Below, piece by piece: positions 1-8,734 of a DNA stretch of 64,000 nt; the first letter of the stretch is position 1, and the number at the start of each line of letters is the position of its first letter. The position numbers and the translations under genes were made by a program. Under the pieces are notes generated by a model. The model did no database searches. It was not told the origin of the DNA and saw only the letters and a list, made by a program, of their open reading frames with translations. The DNA is from Pseudomonas chlororaphis (lineage in GTDB: Bacteria > Pseudomonadota > Gammaproteobacteria > Pseudomonadales > Pseudomonadaceae): positions 5,466,509-5,530,508 of the forward strand of contig CP011020.1 in assembly GCA_001023535.1 (NCBI GenBank), read 5' to 3'.

Positions 1-1
1 A

Positions 2-250
2 GTGGGCGCCGTCATGCTGGCGATCGGTCTGGCCACCCGCGGGGTCGCGCTGCTGATCGCCGTTCAGATGCTTGCCATCAGTTACGCGCTCGGGCCGACC
101 TGGCCCTGGATAGACCGGGGCATTGAGTTTCCCGTGTTGATGGGATGCCTTGCACTCTACCTCGTGGCGCGCGGCGGCGGAGCGTACTCAGCGGATGCCC
201 ACCTGCTGCGGGTTACAATCGGGCCTTCTTGGTCAAGGAAGATTCCTTGA
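2..250 (+). CDS. DoxX-family membrane protein, C-terminal part
   Basis: This is the 3' end of a gene that enters from the left edge, so its true start is not visible. The roughly 82 visible residues hold two hydrophobic segments (around residues 4-28 and 42-57) and end in a short polar tail. The pattern, including a GPTWPWIDRGIEFP loop between the helices, resembles the last part of small DoxX/YphA-type inner-membrane proteins, which usually have four helices. Function of the family is poorly defined (redox-related in some members). It is convergent with exbD downstream. The family call is a resemblance judged on a fragment. Confidence 0.6.
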   Translation: MGAVMLAIGLATRGVALLIAVQMLAISYALGPTWPWIDRGIEFPVLMGCLALYLVARGGGAYSADAHLLRVTIGPSWSRKIP

Positions 251-345
251 CCCACCCCATCACCACACCCGACGCCGTTCTATCCCATGACCCTATCGAG
301 GCTCCGGGATATGCGGCGACGAAGTAGCGCCAGATGCGCGCGCCC

Positions 346-747
346 CTACTTCGCGGTAATCACCGACAGCTTGGTGATCCCCGCCCGTTCGATCGAAGCC
401 ATCGCCCGTGCTACTTCACCGTAGTTCACCCCGTTGTCCGCCTGCAATTGCACGCGCACCTCGGGGTTCTTCGCCTTGGCCGCCTGCAGGTTGGTTTCGA
501 GCAGATCCGCCTGGATTTCATCCTTGTCGATGAACACCTTGCCTTTGTCATCGATGCTCACCACCAGCGGGTCTTTCTGCTCCACCGGCGCCACCGACTC
601 GGTCTTGGGCAGGTTGATCGGGATCGCGTTGGTCAGCAGCGGCGCGGTGACGATGAACACCACCAGCAGCACCAGCATGACGTCCACCAAGGGTGTGACG
701 TTGATCTCGCTGAGCACTTCATCGCTGTCTTGTGTGGAGAAGGCCAT
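346..747 (-). CDS. exbD: TonB-system proton channel protein ExbD
   Basis: A 133-residue ExbD/TolR-family protein of normal length. After a short cytoplasmic leader (NVTPLVDVML) comes a single transmembrane helix at about residues 17-40, carrying the family's conserved Asp in PLVDVMLVLLVVF, then a periplasmic domain. ExbD works with ExbB as the proton-driven motor that energises TonB and therefore outer-membrane receptors. It is the last gene of a minus-strand run (ABC genes, tonB, exbB, exbD) and begins one base after the exbB stop codon, so it is almost certainly co-translated. The neighbourhood suggests a motor set dedicated to organosulfur uptake rather than the main siderophore system. 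Confidence 0.93.
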   Translation of the reverse strand: MAFSTQDSDEVLSEINVTPLVDVMLVLLVVFIVTAPLLTNAIPINLPKTESVAPVEQKDPLVVSIDDKGKVFIDKDEIQADLLETNLQAAKAKNPEVRVQLQADNGVNYGEVARAMASIERAGITKLSVITAK

Positions 748-748
748 G

Positions 749-1471
749 TCAGGAGGCCTCCTTGACAGCTTGGCCGGCGACGGTCGCCCCGGACTTGTTC
801 AGCACCGGGTGCAGCAGCACTCGGAACGCGTGTTTTTGCGCCAGGCTGTAGAAGTCGTGGGCGAAATCATCGAGGTCGGCGGCGGCCAGCTTCAGGCGAC
901 GCAGCAAGTAGTTGTAGACCAGCACCGCCGGCACCGCGACGGCGATCCCCACACCCGTGGCAACCAGCGCCGCGCCGATCGGGCCGGCGACGGTTTCAAG
1001 GCTTGCCGAGCCCGCTGCGCTGATGCCTTTCAAGGCCGACATGATCCCCCAGACGGTGCCGAACAGGCCGATGAAGGGCGAGGTGCTGCCGACACTGGCG
1101 AGAATCGCCAGCCCGGATTCCAGCGAGCGCCGCTCTCGCACGATCTGCTGGCGCAGGGCCCTTTCGAGCCGGTCCTGATGGTTGATCGACTGACTGAGGT
1201 CGGCATTGGCCGGGTCATTGACCTGGATCGCCGCATAACCGGCCAACGCGACACGGGCGGCGGCACCGGGCTGGCTGTGGGCAAGCTCGGCGGCGGAGTC
1301 CAGGCTCGACGCTGCCCAGAAACGCTTGTGGAAGGTTCGATCCTGCCTCTTGAGACGGGTGAACTGCACGCCCTTGAACAGGGCGAGCCCCCAGGTCACG
1401 ACGGAAAAAAGGATCAACAGCCAGATGACGGAGTGTTCGGTGGATTCGAAGGGGGATGCAATCAGGTTCAT
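749..1471 (-). CDS. exbB: TonB-system proton channel protein ExbB
   Basis: A 240-residue MotA/TolQ/ExbB-family inner-membrane protein. The internal ATG at 1471 is preferred over the upstream one at 1489 because GGAGA lies 8-9 nt ahead of it. Helices are visible near residues 15-35, 128-150 and 170-195. The segment with GLFGTVWGIMSAL is the family signature that lines the proton path, followed by a glycine-rich GPIGAALVATGVGIAVAVPA helix. It lies between tonB and exbD in the same orientation, the standard motor order. Together with ExbD it should power the TonB encoded just upstream. Confidence 0.94.
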   Translation of the reverse strand: MNLIASPFESTEHSVIWLLILFSVVTWGLALFKGVQFTRLKRQDRTFHKRFWAASSLDSAAELAHSQPGAAARVALAGYAAIQVNDPANADLSQSINHQDRLERALRQQIVRERRSLESGLAILASVGSTSPFIGLFGTVWGIMSALKGISAAGSASLETVAGPIGAALVATGVGIAVAVPAVLVYNYLLRRLKLAAADLDDFAHDFYSLAQKHAFRVLLHPVLNKSGATVAGQAVKEAS

Positions 1472-1556
1472 GCTCGGGTTCTCCAACAAGACAATGGATC
1501 GGTTTTAGCGATGCGCCTTTTGCCAGGTGGCCCGCGGTGTACGTGGTTAACTCGGG

Positions 1557-2369
1557 TTACTTGATCTTGAAATCGATGGGCACGCTGACCCAGCCGTCCT
1601 GGGGCACATCGCCCTGCTTGGCCGGAACAAAACTCCAGCCCTTGACCGCCGCCAACGCGGCAGCATCGAGCGGCTCGCGACCGCTGCTCTTCTGGATCTG
1701 GATTTCGCCGGGCTTGCCGTTGGCCAGCACATGCACGCGCAACAGCACCGTGCCTTCCCAGCCGCGACGCATCGCCAGCGAGGGATACTGCGGCGCCGGA
1801 TTCTTCAGGTAACCGGCGCTGGCGGATGCCGGGGTCACCGGGGTCGGTGCCGGGGGAGCCGGCGGCGCGGGGGCGGCGACCGTGGGTGCTGGCGCAACGG
1901 GTGGCGGTGTGGGCGCCACGGGCTTGGCCACCGGTTTGGGCAGCGGCTTGACCACCGGTTTAGGCTTGGGCAAAGGTTTGGGCGGCGGTGGCTTCACAGC
2001 CAACTCATCCTCCACCCGCGGCGGAGGCTCGACCACTGGCGGTGGCAACGGCGCGGGCGGTGGCGGCACCACCACCGGGGGGGCCGGCTGCGAGAACTCG
2101 ATCGTCATCGGTGGAATCTGCGGGGGCACCACGGGCAGCACGGTCGAGGGCGCCTGCCTGACCCAGATAATCACCGCGCCATGCAGGACCAGCGCAAACA
2201 CGCCCAGCAAGACCCCTTCGCGACGACTCAAGACTCGCTTGGGCGTGCTGTGCAGGCGCGACAACCCCAAGGGTTCGCGCAAGACCCGGCCAAGCTCGAG
2301 CAACTCGCCGCGGGGTGCCGGGCGCCTGAACACCTCCAGGGCACTTGCAGCACTCTGTACATTGCCCAT
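1557..2369 (-). CDS. tonB: TonB energy-transducing protein
   Basis: A 270-residue TonB. It has an N-terminal cytoplasmic stretch of about 50 residues, longer than in E. coli TonB, then one membrane helix (LLGVFALVLHGAVIIWV, about residues 54-71). A long Pro/Lys/Val linker follows (about 85-185, PPPPKPLPKPKP type), then a C-terminal domain with the YPSLAMRRGWEGTVLLRV signature and a VPIDFKIK end. TonB spans the periplasm and transmits proton-motive force to outer-membrane receptors. It follows the ABC binding-protein gene by 48 bp on the same strand. Two TonB-dependent receptors occur at 17.0-19.1 and 21.4-23.8 kb and are plausible partners. Confidence 0.94.
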   Translation of the reverse strand: MGNVQSAASALEVFRRPAPRGELLELGRVLREPLGLSRLHSTPKRVLSRREGVLLGVFALVLHGAVIIWVRQAPSTVLPVVPPQIPPMTIEFSQPAPPVVVPPPPAPLPPPVVEPPPRVEDELAVKPPPPKPLPKPKPVVKPLPKPVAKPVAPTPPPVAPAPTVAAPAPPAPPAPTPVTPASASAGYLKNPAPQYPSLAMRRGWEGTVLLRVHVLANGKPGEIQIQKSSGREPLDAAALAAVKGWSFVPAKQGDVPQDGWVSVPIDFKIK

Positions 2370-2417
2370 TCATTGACTCCTGTGAAGATTCAAATCGAAC
2401 ACGTGCCTGGCCCCGGA

Positions 2418-3443
2418 CTAACGCGCCGGCTCCGACTGCGACACGGTCAAAGGCTTGAGGGAAAACACCTGGTCATCCGTCAGCGCCTGGACATCGACAC
2501 GGTGAGGGAAGATGTTTTTTTCCACGAACAGGTCATCGACTTGCTGCAAGGCCTGGACATCCTGGGGTTCGAGCGGCAACAGCGCTTCATCCCCCCAACT
2601 GCGCAGGCGTCGCGAAACCTCCAGGGGAATGTCGTTGACCTTGGCAAAGACTTGGGCGTACTCGTCGGGATGTTCCCGGGCCCAGTCGAAGGCCTTGGCG
2701 AAACGCTGCAATACGTCACTCAGCGCCTTGCGCTTGCGGGGGTCGGCCAGGACCTCGTCGGAGGCGGTGATGAAGGTCAGGCCGGTGTTGATGCCCTCGC
2801 CGCTGATCAGCACCCGGGCGCCCTGCTGCTCGGCAAACGCCTGGTAGATGCCGAAGGTGGCCCAGGCTTCGATCTGGCCAGCGTTGAAGGCGGACAAGGC
2901 ATCGGTCGGCAGGACAAACCCGACCTTGACGTCCTTCTCATCGACACCTGCATTGGCCAGCGCGCGAATCAGCAGGTATTGGGCAATGCTGCCACGGGCA
3001 GACGACACCACGACGTTCCGGCCTTTCAGATCGGCAACGGTGCGAATATCCGAATCAGCTGGAACCAGGATGGCGATGCCCCTCGACTGACTGCGCCGGA
3101 CCGCGACGATCCGCAGTGGCGTGCCTCCGGTCGCGGCGGCGAGCACCGGTGTATCACCGGCCGGAGCCAGATCGACGGCACCGGCGCGCAGGGCTTCGAA
3201 CAAGGGCGCGGCGCCCTGGAAGTTTGCCCACTGCACTTTATAGTCGATGCCCTCCAGGGCATTCGCCGCCTCGACCACGGTGCGCAAGCCCTTGGCTTGA
3301 TCGCCCAGCATCAGGGTCACGCCGGACAGGTCCGTCGGTGCGGCGGATATGGATCGGGTCTCGACGGCGTCACCGCAACCGCCGAGCAGTAACGCAACGC
3401 CAGACAGCAACGCCATCGCCGATCGGCGGGCACGAATCGCCAT
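2418..3443 (-). CDS. ABC transporter substrate-binding lipoprotein (SsuA/sulfonate-like)
   Basis: A 341-residue periplasmic binding protein of the SsuA/TauA/NitT type. The ATG at 3443 is chosen over the one at 3494 because GGAG lies 9 nt upstream and it starts a proper leader (MAIRARRSAMALLSGVALL). The leader ends in LLGGC, a lipobox-like site, so the protein is probably a lipoprotein. Typical features are GAVDLAPAGDTPVL near residue 90, a VADLKGRNVVV segment, and QIEAWATFGIYQA in the second lobe. It is the third gene of the permease-ATPase-binding protein unit. Aliphatic sulfonates or sulfate esters are the likely substrate class, but the exact ligand cannot be read from sequence. Confidence 0.85.
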   Translation of the reverse strand: MAIRARRSAMALLSGVALLLGGCGDAVETRSISAAPTDLSGVTLMLGDQAKGLRTVVEAANALEGIDYKVQWANFQGAAPLFEALRAGAVDLAPAGDTPVLAAATGGTPLRIVAVRRSQSRGIAILVPADSDIRTVADLKGRNVVVSSARGSIAQYLLIRALANAGVDEKDVKVGFVLPTDALSAFNAGQIEAWATFGIYQAFAEQQGARVLISGEGINTGLTFITASDEVLADPRKRKALSDVLQRFAKAFDWAREHPDEYAQVFAKVNDIPLEVSRRLRSWGDEALLPLEPQDVQALQQVDDLFVEKNIFPHRVDVQALTDDQVFSLKPLTVSQSEPAR

Positions 3444-3480
3444 GACAGAACACTCCGGGATCAATGAATGGAACGCTGCA

Positions 3481-4269
3481 TCAACCATGGGCAAACCGCC
3501 GGACCGTACCCTGGCTCAGAGGACGCTCCGCCACGACCACGGTGTCCACTTCGACACCCAGCAAGCCCAGCAGGCGCGCACGAATGTCCTGGAACCCGGC
3601 CTGGCCGGTGTCGCGTGCCCGCGGCAGGTCGATCGACAGTTGCTCGGCGATCTTGCCGTTGGCCAAGACGATGACCCGGTCGGCCAGCAGGATGGCTTCG
3701 TCCACATCGTGGGTTACCAGCAACACCGCCGGCTTGTGCTTGCGCCACAACTCGATGATCAGCCGATGCATGCGAATCCGGGTCAGGGCGTCGAGGGCCG
3801 CGAACGGTTCGTCCAACAACAGCAACTGGGGTTCGCGGACCAACCCGCGTGCCAGTGCCACCCTTTGCGCTTCACCGCCGGAGAGCGTCGCCGGATAGGC
3901 CTCCAGGCGATGGGCCAGGCCGACTTCAGTCAAGGCCTGCACCGCACGCGCCTTCGAATCCGGGGCGTGCAGACCGAGAATCACGTTCTTCCAGGCGCGC
4001 TTCCACGGCATCAGTCGCGGCTCCTGGAACACCGCGGCCCGCGCCTTCGGTACCCGCAGTTGGCCGCTGTCGATGCTGTCGAGCCCAGCCAGGCTGCGCA
4101 GCAAGGTGGTCTTGCCGGAACCGCTGGCGCCGAGCAGCGCGACGAACTCCCCCGGAGCGATGTCCAGGTCCAGGCCGTCGATGACCCGCTGCTGGCCGAA
4201 CTGGCGCACCACATTGCGCAATTGCACCGGCACTTGCGGCTGCGTTTTTTCTACCGTGATGGTCGTCAT
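3481..4269 (-). CDS. ABC transporter ATPase (SsuB/TauB-like)
   Basis: A 262-residue nucleotide-binding subunit. Walker A is GASGSGKT at residues 47-54, the signature is LSGGEAQRVALARGL, Walker B is LLLLDEPFAALD, and the H-loop is LLVTHDVDEA. These match the nitrate/sulfonate/taurine importer class, including the FQEPRLMPWK Q-loop typical of SsuB. GAGGAA precedes the ATG at a good distance. It starts 1 nt after the permease stop and ends 37 bp before the binding-protein start, so all three form one importer. Confidence 0.9.
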   Translation of the reverse strand: MTTITVEKTQPQVPVQLRNVVRQFGQQRVIDGLDLDIAPGEFVALLGASGSGKTTLLRSLAGLDSIDSGQLRVPKARAAVFQEPRLMPWKRAWKNVILGLHAPDSKARAVQALTEVGLAHRLEAYPATLSGGEAQRVALARGLVREPQLLLLDEPFAALDALTRIRMHRLIIELWRKHKPAVLLVTHDVDEAILLADRVIVLANGKIAEQLSIDLPRARDTGQAGFQDIRARLLGLLGVEVDTVVVAERPLSQGTVRRFAHG

Positions 4270-4270
4270 G

Positions 4271-5143
4271 TCAGTTCCTCACAAAAGATGGGCGCCAGGC
4301 CAAAGCGAAGCGTTCGAGGGTGCGGATCAGCCCATCGATCAGCAGACCCAGCACGCTGTAGATCAGCAGGCAGATGACGATCACGTCGGTGCGCATGAAG
4401 TCCCGCGCATCACTGGCCAGAAAACCGATGCCGGCGGTGGTGTTGATCTGCTCGACAAACACCAGGGCCAGCCAGGAGATACCCAGGGAGTAGCGCAGGC
4501 CGACGAAAAACGAGGGCAAGGAACCCGGCAGGATCACGTGCCAGATCAGCTCGCGACGATTCAGGCCCAGGGTATTGGCGGCCTCGATCAACTTGGGGTC
4601 GATGTTGCGGATGCCGGCAAACAGGTTCAGGTACACCGGAAACGTCGTGCCGATGACGATCAGGGCGATCTTGGTGAACTCGCCGATGCCGAACCAGAGA
4701 ATGAACAGCGGCACCATGGCCAGCGAAGGAATGGTGCGCAGCATCTGCATCGGCGAATCGAGGACCACTTCGCCGCGCTTGGACAGGCCGCTGATCAGCG
4801 CCGCGACCACGCCGATCGACACACCGATGCTCAGCCCCATGAGGGCCCGTTGCAGCGAGACCCACAAGTGCCTGCCCAACTCGCCCGAGGCGATCATGCT
4901 CCACAGCGTGCCGCCGATCTGCGAGGGGGCGGCGATGATTCGCGGTGGAATCAGGCCCCAGCGCGACGCCAGCTCCCAAAGCAGCAGCAACACAATCGGG
5001 CTGACCAACCGCAACAACGCTTCGGGTGTACGCCAGCGGCGCAAGCCCACCGGCAGCCACCCCGCGACACCCTTCCCTGACGGGTGCAACCCCTTGACGG
5101 AAAACGCGCTGGCGCCCTGTGTCTCTAATGTCTTGTCGCCCAT
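4271..5143 (-). CDS. ABC transporter permease (SsuC/TauC-like)
   Basis: A 290-residue membrane subunit with about six hydrophobic helices. The start at 5143 is preferred to that at 5200 because GGAGGG sits 9-10 nt upstream. The EAA loop that docks on the ATPase is visible in DPKLIEAANTLGLNRRELIWHVILPGSLP. Family cues include PPRIIAAPSQIGGTLW at the front and FVEQINTTAGIGFL near the end. It is the first gene of the minus-strand ABC-tonB-exbB-exbD run, so the promoter must lie in the 375-bp region shared with the divergent monooxygenase gene. Confidence 0.9.
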   Translation of the reverse strand: MGDKTLETQGASAFSVKGLHPSGKGVAGWLPVGLRRWRTPEALLRLVSPIVLLLLWELASRWGLIPPRIIAAPSQIGGTLWSMIASGELGRHLWVSLQRALMGLSIGVSIGVVAALISGLSKRGEVVLDSPMQMLRTIPSLAMVPLFILWFGIGEFTKIALIVIGTTFPVYLNLFAGIRNIDPKLIEAANTLGLNRRELIWHVILPGSLPSFFVGLRYSLGISWLALVFVEQINTTAGIGFLASDARDFMRTDVIVICLLIYSVLGLLIDGLIRTLERFALAWRPSFVRN

Positions 5144-5518
5144 AGGCTTCCCTCCTCCATCGACATGGTCAATCGCGCCATGCATCCACTTTGGATTCAT
5201 GCTATTCGCATAAAAAATGTCAGTGAAATTCTTTTTGGGAATAACCTAATATGATTAGAAATCAGCCACTCAAGCCGTTAGATAAATATTTTGCATAATA
5301 AAAACCCACAGGCCGCGCCGTTCGCGGCGCACGGACATCCACCCACAAAATGCATAGAACTGATACACAAGCTAAATATTGATCAATATTTTTTATAATT
5401 AACATAGAACAAATCGGCATTTCACAGCACTTCCCGGCTGCGACTACCTTTTTGTCACGGACCGACCCCTTGCCCGGTGGAGGCTTCAAACACCCCATTC
5501 ATTGAAAGGACCCCCACC
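5144..5518. promoter_or_regulatory. Divergent intergenic region between ABC/TonB unit and SsuD-like gene
   Basis: This 375-bp AT-rich gap separates two divergent sulfur-type transcription units and encodes no convincing protein. It holds an ATAACCTAAT 10-mer at 5241-5250, identical to one at 8647-8656, and the composite element at 5389-5484 that recurs upstream of the TonB receptor at 17.0 kb. CysB-type sulfur control is a reasonable expectation in Pseudomonas, but the binding site is inferred only from recurrence. Confidence 0.5.
5389..5484 (+). promoter_or_regulatory. Composite leader element, copy A
   Basis: Two conserved blocks are visible. The first is a 41-bp AT-rich block (5389-5429, containing ATAATTAAC and ACAAATCGG). 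The second is a 23-bp block (5462-5484) beginning CCGACCCCTT and ending GGTGGAGGC. The spacer is 32 bp. The same pair recurs at 16745-16839 with a 31-bp spacer. The GGTGG inside the second block could pair with CCACC immediately before the monooxygenase ATG. The upstream block may be a promoter or activator site and the downstream block an RNA feature, but neither role is proven. Confidence 0.45.
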
Positions 5519-6607
5519 ATGAGTATTGAATTCATCGGCTTCATCGGCGGCCACCACGCCTCGGAAATCCACCCGCGCAGCGGCCCCGTGCTGCAGCCCG
5601 CGTATGTGGAGAAAGTGGCCCGCGCCCACGAGGAGGCCGGTTTCGACCGGGCTCTTATCGCGTTCCACTCCAACAGCCCGGACAGCACGCTGATCGCGTC
5701 CCATGCCGCCAGCGTGACGACGCGACTGAAGTTCCTCATCGCCCATCGCCCAGGGTTCGCCGCGCCCACCTTGGCAGCGCGCCAGTTCACTACCCTGGAT
5801 GTGTTCAACGGCGGACGCACCGCCGTGCACATCATTACCGGCGGCGATGATCGCGAATTGCGTGCTGACGGCAGCCATATCGGCAAGGACGAGCGTTATG
5901 CGCGCACCGACGAGTACCTTGATGTGCTGCGCCAGGAATGGACCCGCGAGACGCCCTTCGATTACCAAGGCACGTACTACCAGGTCGAGGGCGCGCATTC
6001 CAACGTGAAGTCGCCACAGCAGCCGCATATCCCGTTGTACTTCGGCGGCTCATCGGCGGCCGCCATTGCCGTGGCCGGCAAGCACGCGGATGTCTATGCG
6101 CTGTGGGGCGAAACCTACGAACAGGTGCGCGAGGTGGTGAACCAAGTGCGCGCCGAAGCGGCCCGGCATGGTCGCAGCATTCGTTTCAGCCTGTCGTTGC
6201 GGCCAATTCTGGCGGACACCGAGGACCAGGCCTGGGCACGCGCCGAACGCATTCTGCAAGAGGCAGGCGCACTGGCCGAGCGCAATGGGTTCGTGCGTCG
6301 CGAGCCACCCAATGAAGGCTCGCGACGCCTGCTGGCAGCGGCAGCCCAGGGCTCGCGCCTGGACAAGCGGCTGTGGACCGGCATCGCCGGCCTGCTCGGC
6401 GCGCAAGGCAATTCGACCGCCCTGGTGGGCACCGCCGAACAGGTGGCCGAAGCCCTGCTCGATTACTACGACCTGGGCATCACCACCTTCCTGATTCGCG
6501 GCTTCGACCCGCTCGAGGACGCCATCGATTATGGCAAGCGCCTGATCCCGCTGACCCGCCAATTGATCGCCGATCGCGAACGCCAGGCGGCTGAAAAGGT
6601 CGCTTGA
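5519..6607 (+). CDS. LLM-class FMNH2-dependent alkanesulfonate monooxygenase (SsuD-like)
   Basis: A 362-residue luciferase-like monooxygenase close to SsuD/MsuD, which release sulfite from alkanesulfonates using FMNH2 and O2. The ATG at 5519 follows AAGGA with 9-nt spacing. Diagnostic stretches are HSNSPDSTLIASHAASVT, FLIAHRPGFAAPT, FNGGRTAVHIITGG and HIPLYFGGSSAAA, all typical of the sulfonate monooxygenase branch. No signal peptide is present, so it is cytoplasmic. It is divergent from the ABC importer and is the probable user of the imported compound. An FMN reductase is needed and none is encoded in this window. Confidence 0.88.
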   Translation: MSIEFIGFIGGHHASEIHPRSGPVLQPAYVEKVARAHEEAGFDRALIAFHSNSPDSTLIASHAASVTTRLKFLIAHRPGFAAPTLAARQFTTLDVFNGGRTAVHIITGGDDRELRADGSHIGKDERYARTDEYLDVLRQEWTRETPFDYQGTYYQVEGAHSNVKSPQQPHIPLYFGGSSAAAIAVAGKHADVYALWGETYEQVREVVNQVRAEAARHGRSIRFSLSLRPILADTEDQAWARAERILQEAGALAERNGFVRREPPNEGSRRLLAAAAQGSRLDKRLWTGIAGLLGAQGNSTALVGTAEQVAEALLDYYDLGITTFLIRGFDPLEDAIDYGKRLIPLTRQLIADRERQAAEKVA

Positions 6608-6666
6608 AACACGCGCCCCCCGAAAAGCCACGGGCAGGCTGCTGAGCAGCCTGCCCGTGCGATCAC

Positions 6667-7461
6667 TCAATCCTTATAGTCGACGTCGGTCCTTTCCAAC
6701 TGCCGGATGAGCGCGTTCCAGTGCCGCGCGACACCCGGCCCGTCACCGCGCTTGAATGCTTCGGCCTGTGCCTCGACCTTGGCCACCACCTCGGCCGGAG
6801 GAAAGATCAGCTCGGCATTGCCCGCCGCCTGGGCCGCGATCTGGATGTTGCAGGCACGCTCCAGGCTTTGCAGCTGCTGGAAGGCATGCTCGACGCTGAC
6901 ACCCGCGGTCAATAGCCCGTGGTTGCGCAGGATCAGCACACTCTTGTCGCCCAGGTCCGCCACCAGTCGCTCGCGCTCGTCCAGGTCCAGCGCAATGCCC
7001 TCGTAACCGTGGTAAGCCACGCGCCCGGAAAAAGCGATCGAATGCTGCGAGATCGGCAACAGGCCATCGCGCTGGGCGGAAACGGCAATGCCGTCGCGGG
7101 TGTGGGTGTGCAGCACCGCTTGAAGGTCGGGACGGGCGCCATGAATCGCACTGTGGATCACGTACCCGGCGTAGTTGATGCCCAGGCCCGTCGGGTCGTC
7201 GACCAGGGTTCCGTCAATGTCGACCTTGACCAGATTGGAAGCGGTGATTTCGTCGAACAGCAACCCGAAGGCGTTGATCAGGAAATGCTCGTCAGGCCCC
7301 GGCACCCGCGCGGAAAAATGCGTGTAGATGTGGTCGGTCCACTTGAACAGGGCCGCCAGCCGGTAGGCGGCGGCCAGTTTGACACGCACTTCCCACTCTT
7401 CGGGACTGACGCGTTGGCGAACATGTTTCGAGACGCTGGATAGCGGGCTGACGCTGCTCAT
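6667..7461 (-). CDS. Class II aldolase/adducin-family protein
   Basis: A 264-residue protein of the class II aldolase/adducin superfamily, Zn-dependent lyases and epimerases. Metal-ligand cues are LQAVLHTHTRDG near residue 116 and ILRNHGLLTAG near residue 178; IYTHFSARVPG and GLLFDEITASNLV are family signatures. AGGAAG precedes the ATG. It converges on the SsuD-like gene and lies next to a LysR gene of the same strand. Small members in sulfur gene clusters may act on sulfonate-derived aldehydes or sugar phosphates; the substrate is unknown. Confidence 0.85.
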   Translation of the reverse strand: MSSVSPLSSVSKHVRQRVSPEEWEVRVKLAAAYRLAALFKWTDHIYTHFSARVPGPDEHFLINAFGLLFDEITASNLVKVDIDGTLVDDPTGLGINYAGYVIHSAIHGARPDLQAVLHTHTRDGIAVSAQRDGLLPISQHSIAFSGRVAYHGYEGIALDLDERERLVADLGDKSVLILRNHGLLTAGVSVEHAFQQLQSLERACNIQIAAQAAGNAELIFPPAEVVAKVEAQAEAFKRGDGPGVARHWNALIRQLERTDVDYKD

Positions 7462-7589
7462 GGCAAGACTTCCTGGATGGCCTTAAGGATCTCCAGCAAG
7501 CCTAGGGGAAGGCCAAAAATAATAAAAAGCACATTTTAATCTAAGCTAATTATCATTTTTTTTTATTATATACAGCCTCCCCGGCAGCG

Positions 7590-8495
7590 TTACGCAGCGC
7601 TCTTGATCTTCTGCAACGATCCGGCGACCAGCTTGCCGAAGGCTTCCACCGGCCCTTGCAGGTTGCCGAGAAAATGCGGATAGATCAGCCACAGGTCCAT
7701 CACCGGTTTGAAGTCCTTGAGTGGCATGGCCGCCAGTTGATCGAGATGGACACTGCGTTCCAACAGCGGGCGCGGCACCAGGCCAAGGCCCAGGCCATCG
7801 GCGACCAGGCCCAGTTGCAACTCGGTACCGAAGGTTTCCAGGTTGACCCGCAGGGCCAGCCCTTGGTCGGACAACGTGCGTTGCAGCCCGGCGCGGAAAC
7901 CGCAGCCGTCCGGGTTGAGAATCCAGCCGTTCTGGTAGACGTCCGCCAGCTTGCTGGGGCGCTTGGGCAATTGCGCCTTCGCGCACACCACCACCAACTC
8001 CATCTTGCCGATCGACTCGCCAATGATGTTGTCGGGAAAAATTTTGCCGGCGGGAAACAACGCCGCCGCGGCGTCCAGCTCGCCGCGTTCGATCTTGCCG
8101 ACCAACTGGCTGCCCCAACCCGTCGCCACCTGCGCACGCAGTTCCGGATACGCGACGCGCAGATGCTTGAGCGCATCGAGCAGCACCACGTCGCCGATCG
8201 TTTGCGGAACGCCCAGGCGCAACAAACCGGTAGGCGGCGCATCGGTGGCGACCAGCTCGCGCAAGGCATCCATCTCCCGCAGGATCAGGCGACACTGCTC
8301 GTAGACTCGCGTGCCAATCAGGGTCGGCTTGAGCGGCTTGGTGTTGCGGTCGAACAACTCCACCCCCAGCGCCTGCTCGAAGTTCTGCACGCGCCGTGTG
8401 ATCGCCGGTTGCGTGAGTTGCAACGTCTCGGCGGCATGGCTGATGGACTGACAGCGAATCACTTCGACGAAGGCGTCGATATCATCAATTTTCAT
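7590..8495 (-). CDS. LysR-family transcriptional regulator
   Basis: A 301-residue LysR protein starting at the ATG at 8495 (MKIDDIDAFVEVI). The HTH lies at about residues 15-40 (SISHAAETLQLTQPAITRRVQNFE), followed by the effector-binding domain with GLLRLGVPQTIGD. The start at 8540 would add 15 poorly conserved residues. It is divergent from the dioxygenase-rhodanese pair, the usual arrangement for a LysR activator and its target. From memory, P. aeruginosa has a LysR gene (PA2601) next to its 3-mercaptopropionate dioxygenase gene (PA2602). Confidence 0.88.
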   Translation of the reverse strand: MKIDDIDAFVEVIRCQSISHAAETLQLTQPAITRRVQNFEQALGVELFDRNTKPLKPTLIGTRVYEQCRLILREMDALRELVATDAPPTGLLRLGVPQTIGDVVLLDALKHLRVAYPELRAQVATGWGSQLVGKIERGELDAAAALFPAGKIFPDNIIGESIGKMELVVVCAKAQLPKRPSKLADVYQNGWILNPDGCGFRAGLQRTLSDQGLALRVNLETFGTELQLGLVADGLGLGLVPRPLLERSVHLDQLAAMPLKDFKPVMDLWLIYPHFLGNLQGPVEAFGKLVAGSLQKIKSAA

Positions 8496-8734
8496 TTGGC
8501 CCGCACATGGAACACAGTCGATAAAATGTTTGAAAAGCATAACCCATGGCGAAAAAGCATAGTGCCATTGCCCGTGACTGGATAGCCCAACGCAATGATC
8601 GATAACATCTAACTCTATTCACAAGGGTTCTAAATTCCTTTCAGCTATAACCTAATCATAAAAAAATAGCATATTAAGAAAAATCATTATGCTTAAATCA
8701 TGGAAGATCCTTTCATAACGACGATGGAATCGCC
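8496..8734. promoter_or_regulatory. Divergent LysR/dioxygenase control region
   Basis: The 239-bp gap becomes strongly AT-rich from about 8600. It contains ATAACCTAAT at 8647-8656, the same 10-mer as at 5241-5250. Promoters for both the LysR gene and the dioxygenase-rhodanese operon should lie here. No unambiguous LysR palindrome was recognised. Confidence 0.4.

Noticed and set aside
434..1564. 376-residue plus-strand ORF
   Set aside because: Antisense to exbB and exbD, which are unmistakable; arises from GC-rich codon bias.
1731..3392. 553-residue plus-strand ORF
   Set aside because: Antisense shadow of tonB and the binding protein gene, low-complexity His/Arg/Gln composition and no recognisable domain.
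5262..5498. 78-residue minus-strand ORF in the divergent gap
   Set aside because: Covers the conserved leader element, has no ribosome-binding site and no recognisable product.
5404..5522. Leader peptide reading through the recurrent block (DRPLARWRL and HRPLTRWRL in two copies)
   Set aside because: Similar peptides appear in copies A and B, but neither frame has an ATG, GTG or TTG start with a ribosome-binding site, and copy C diverges.
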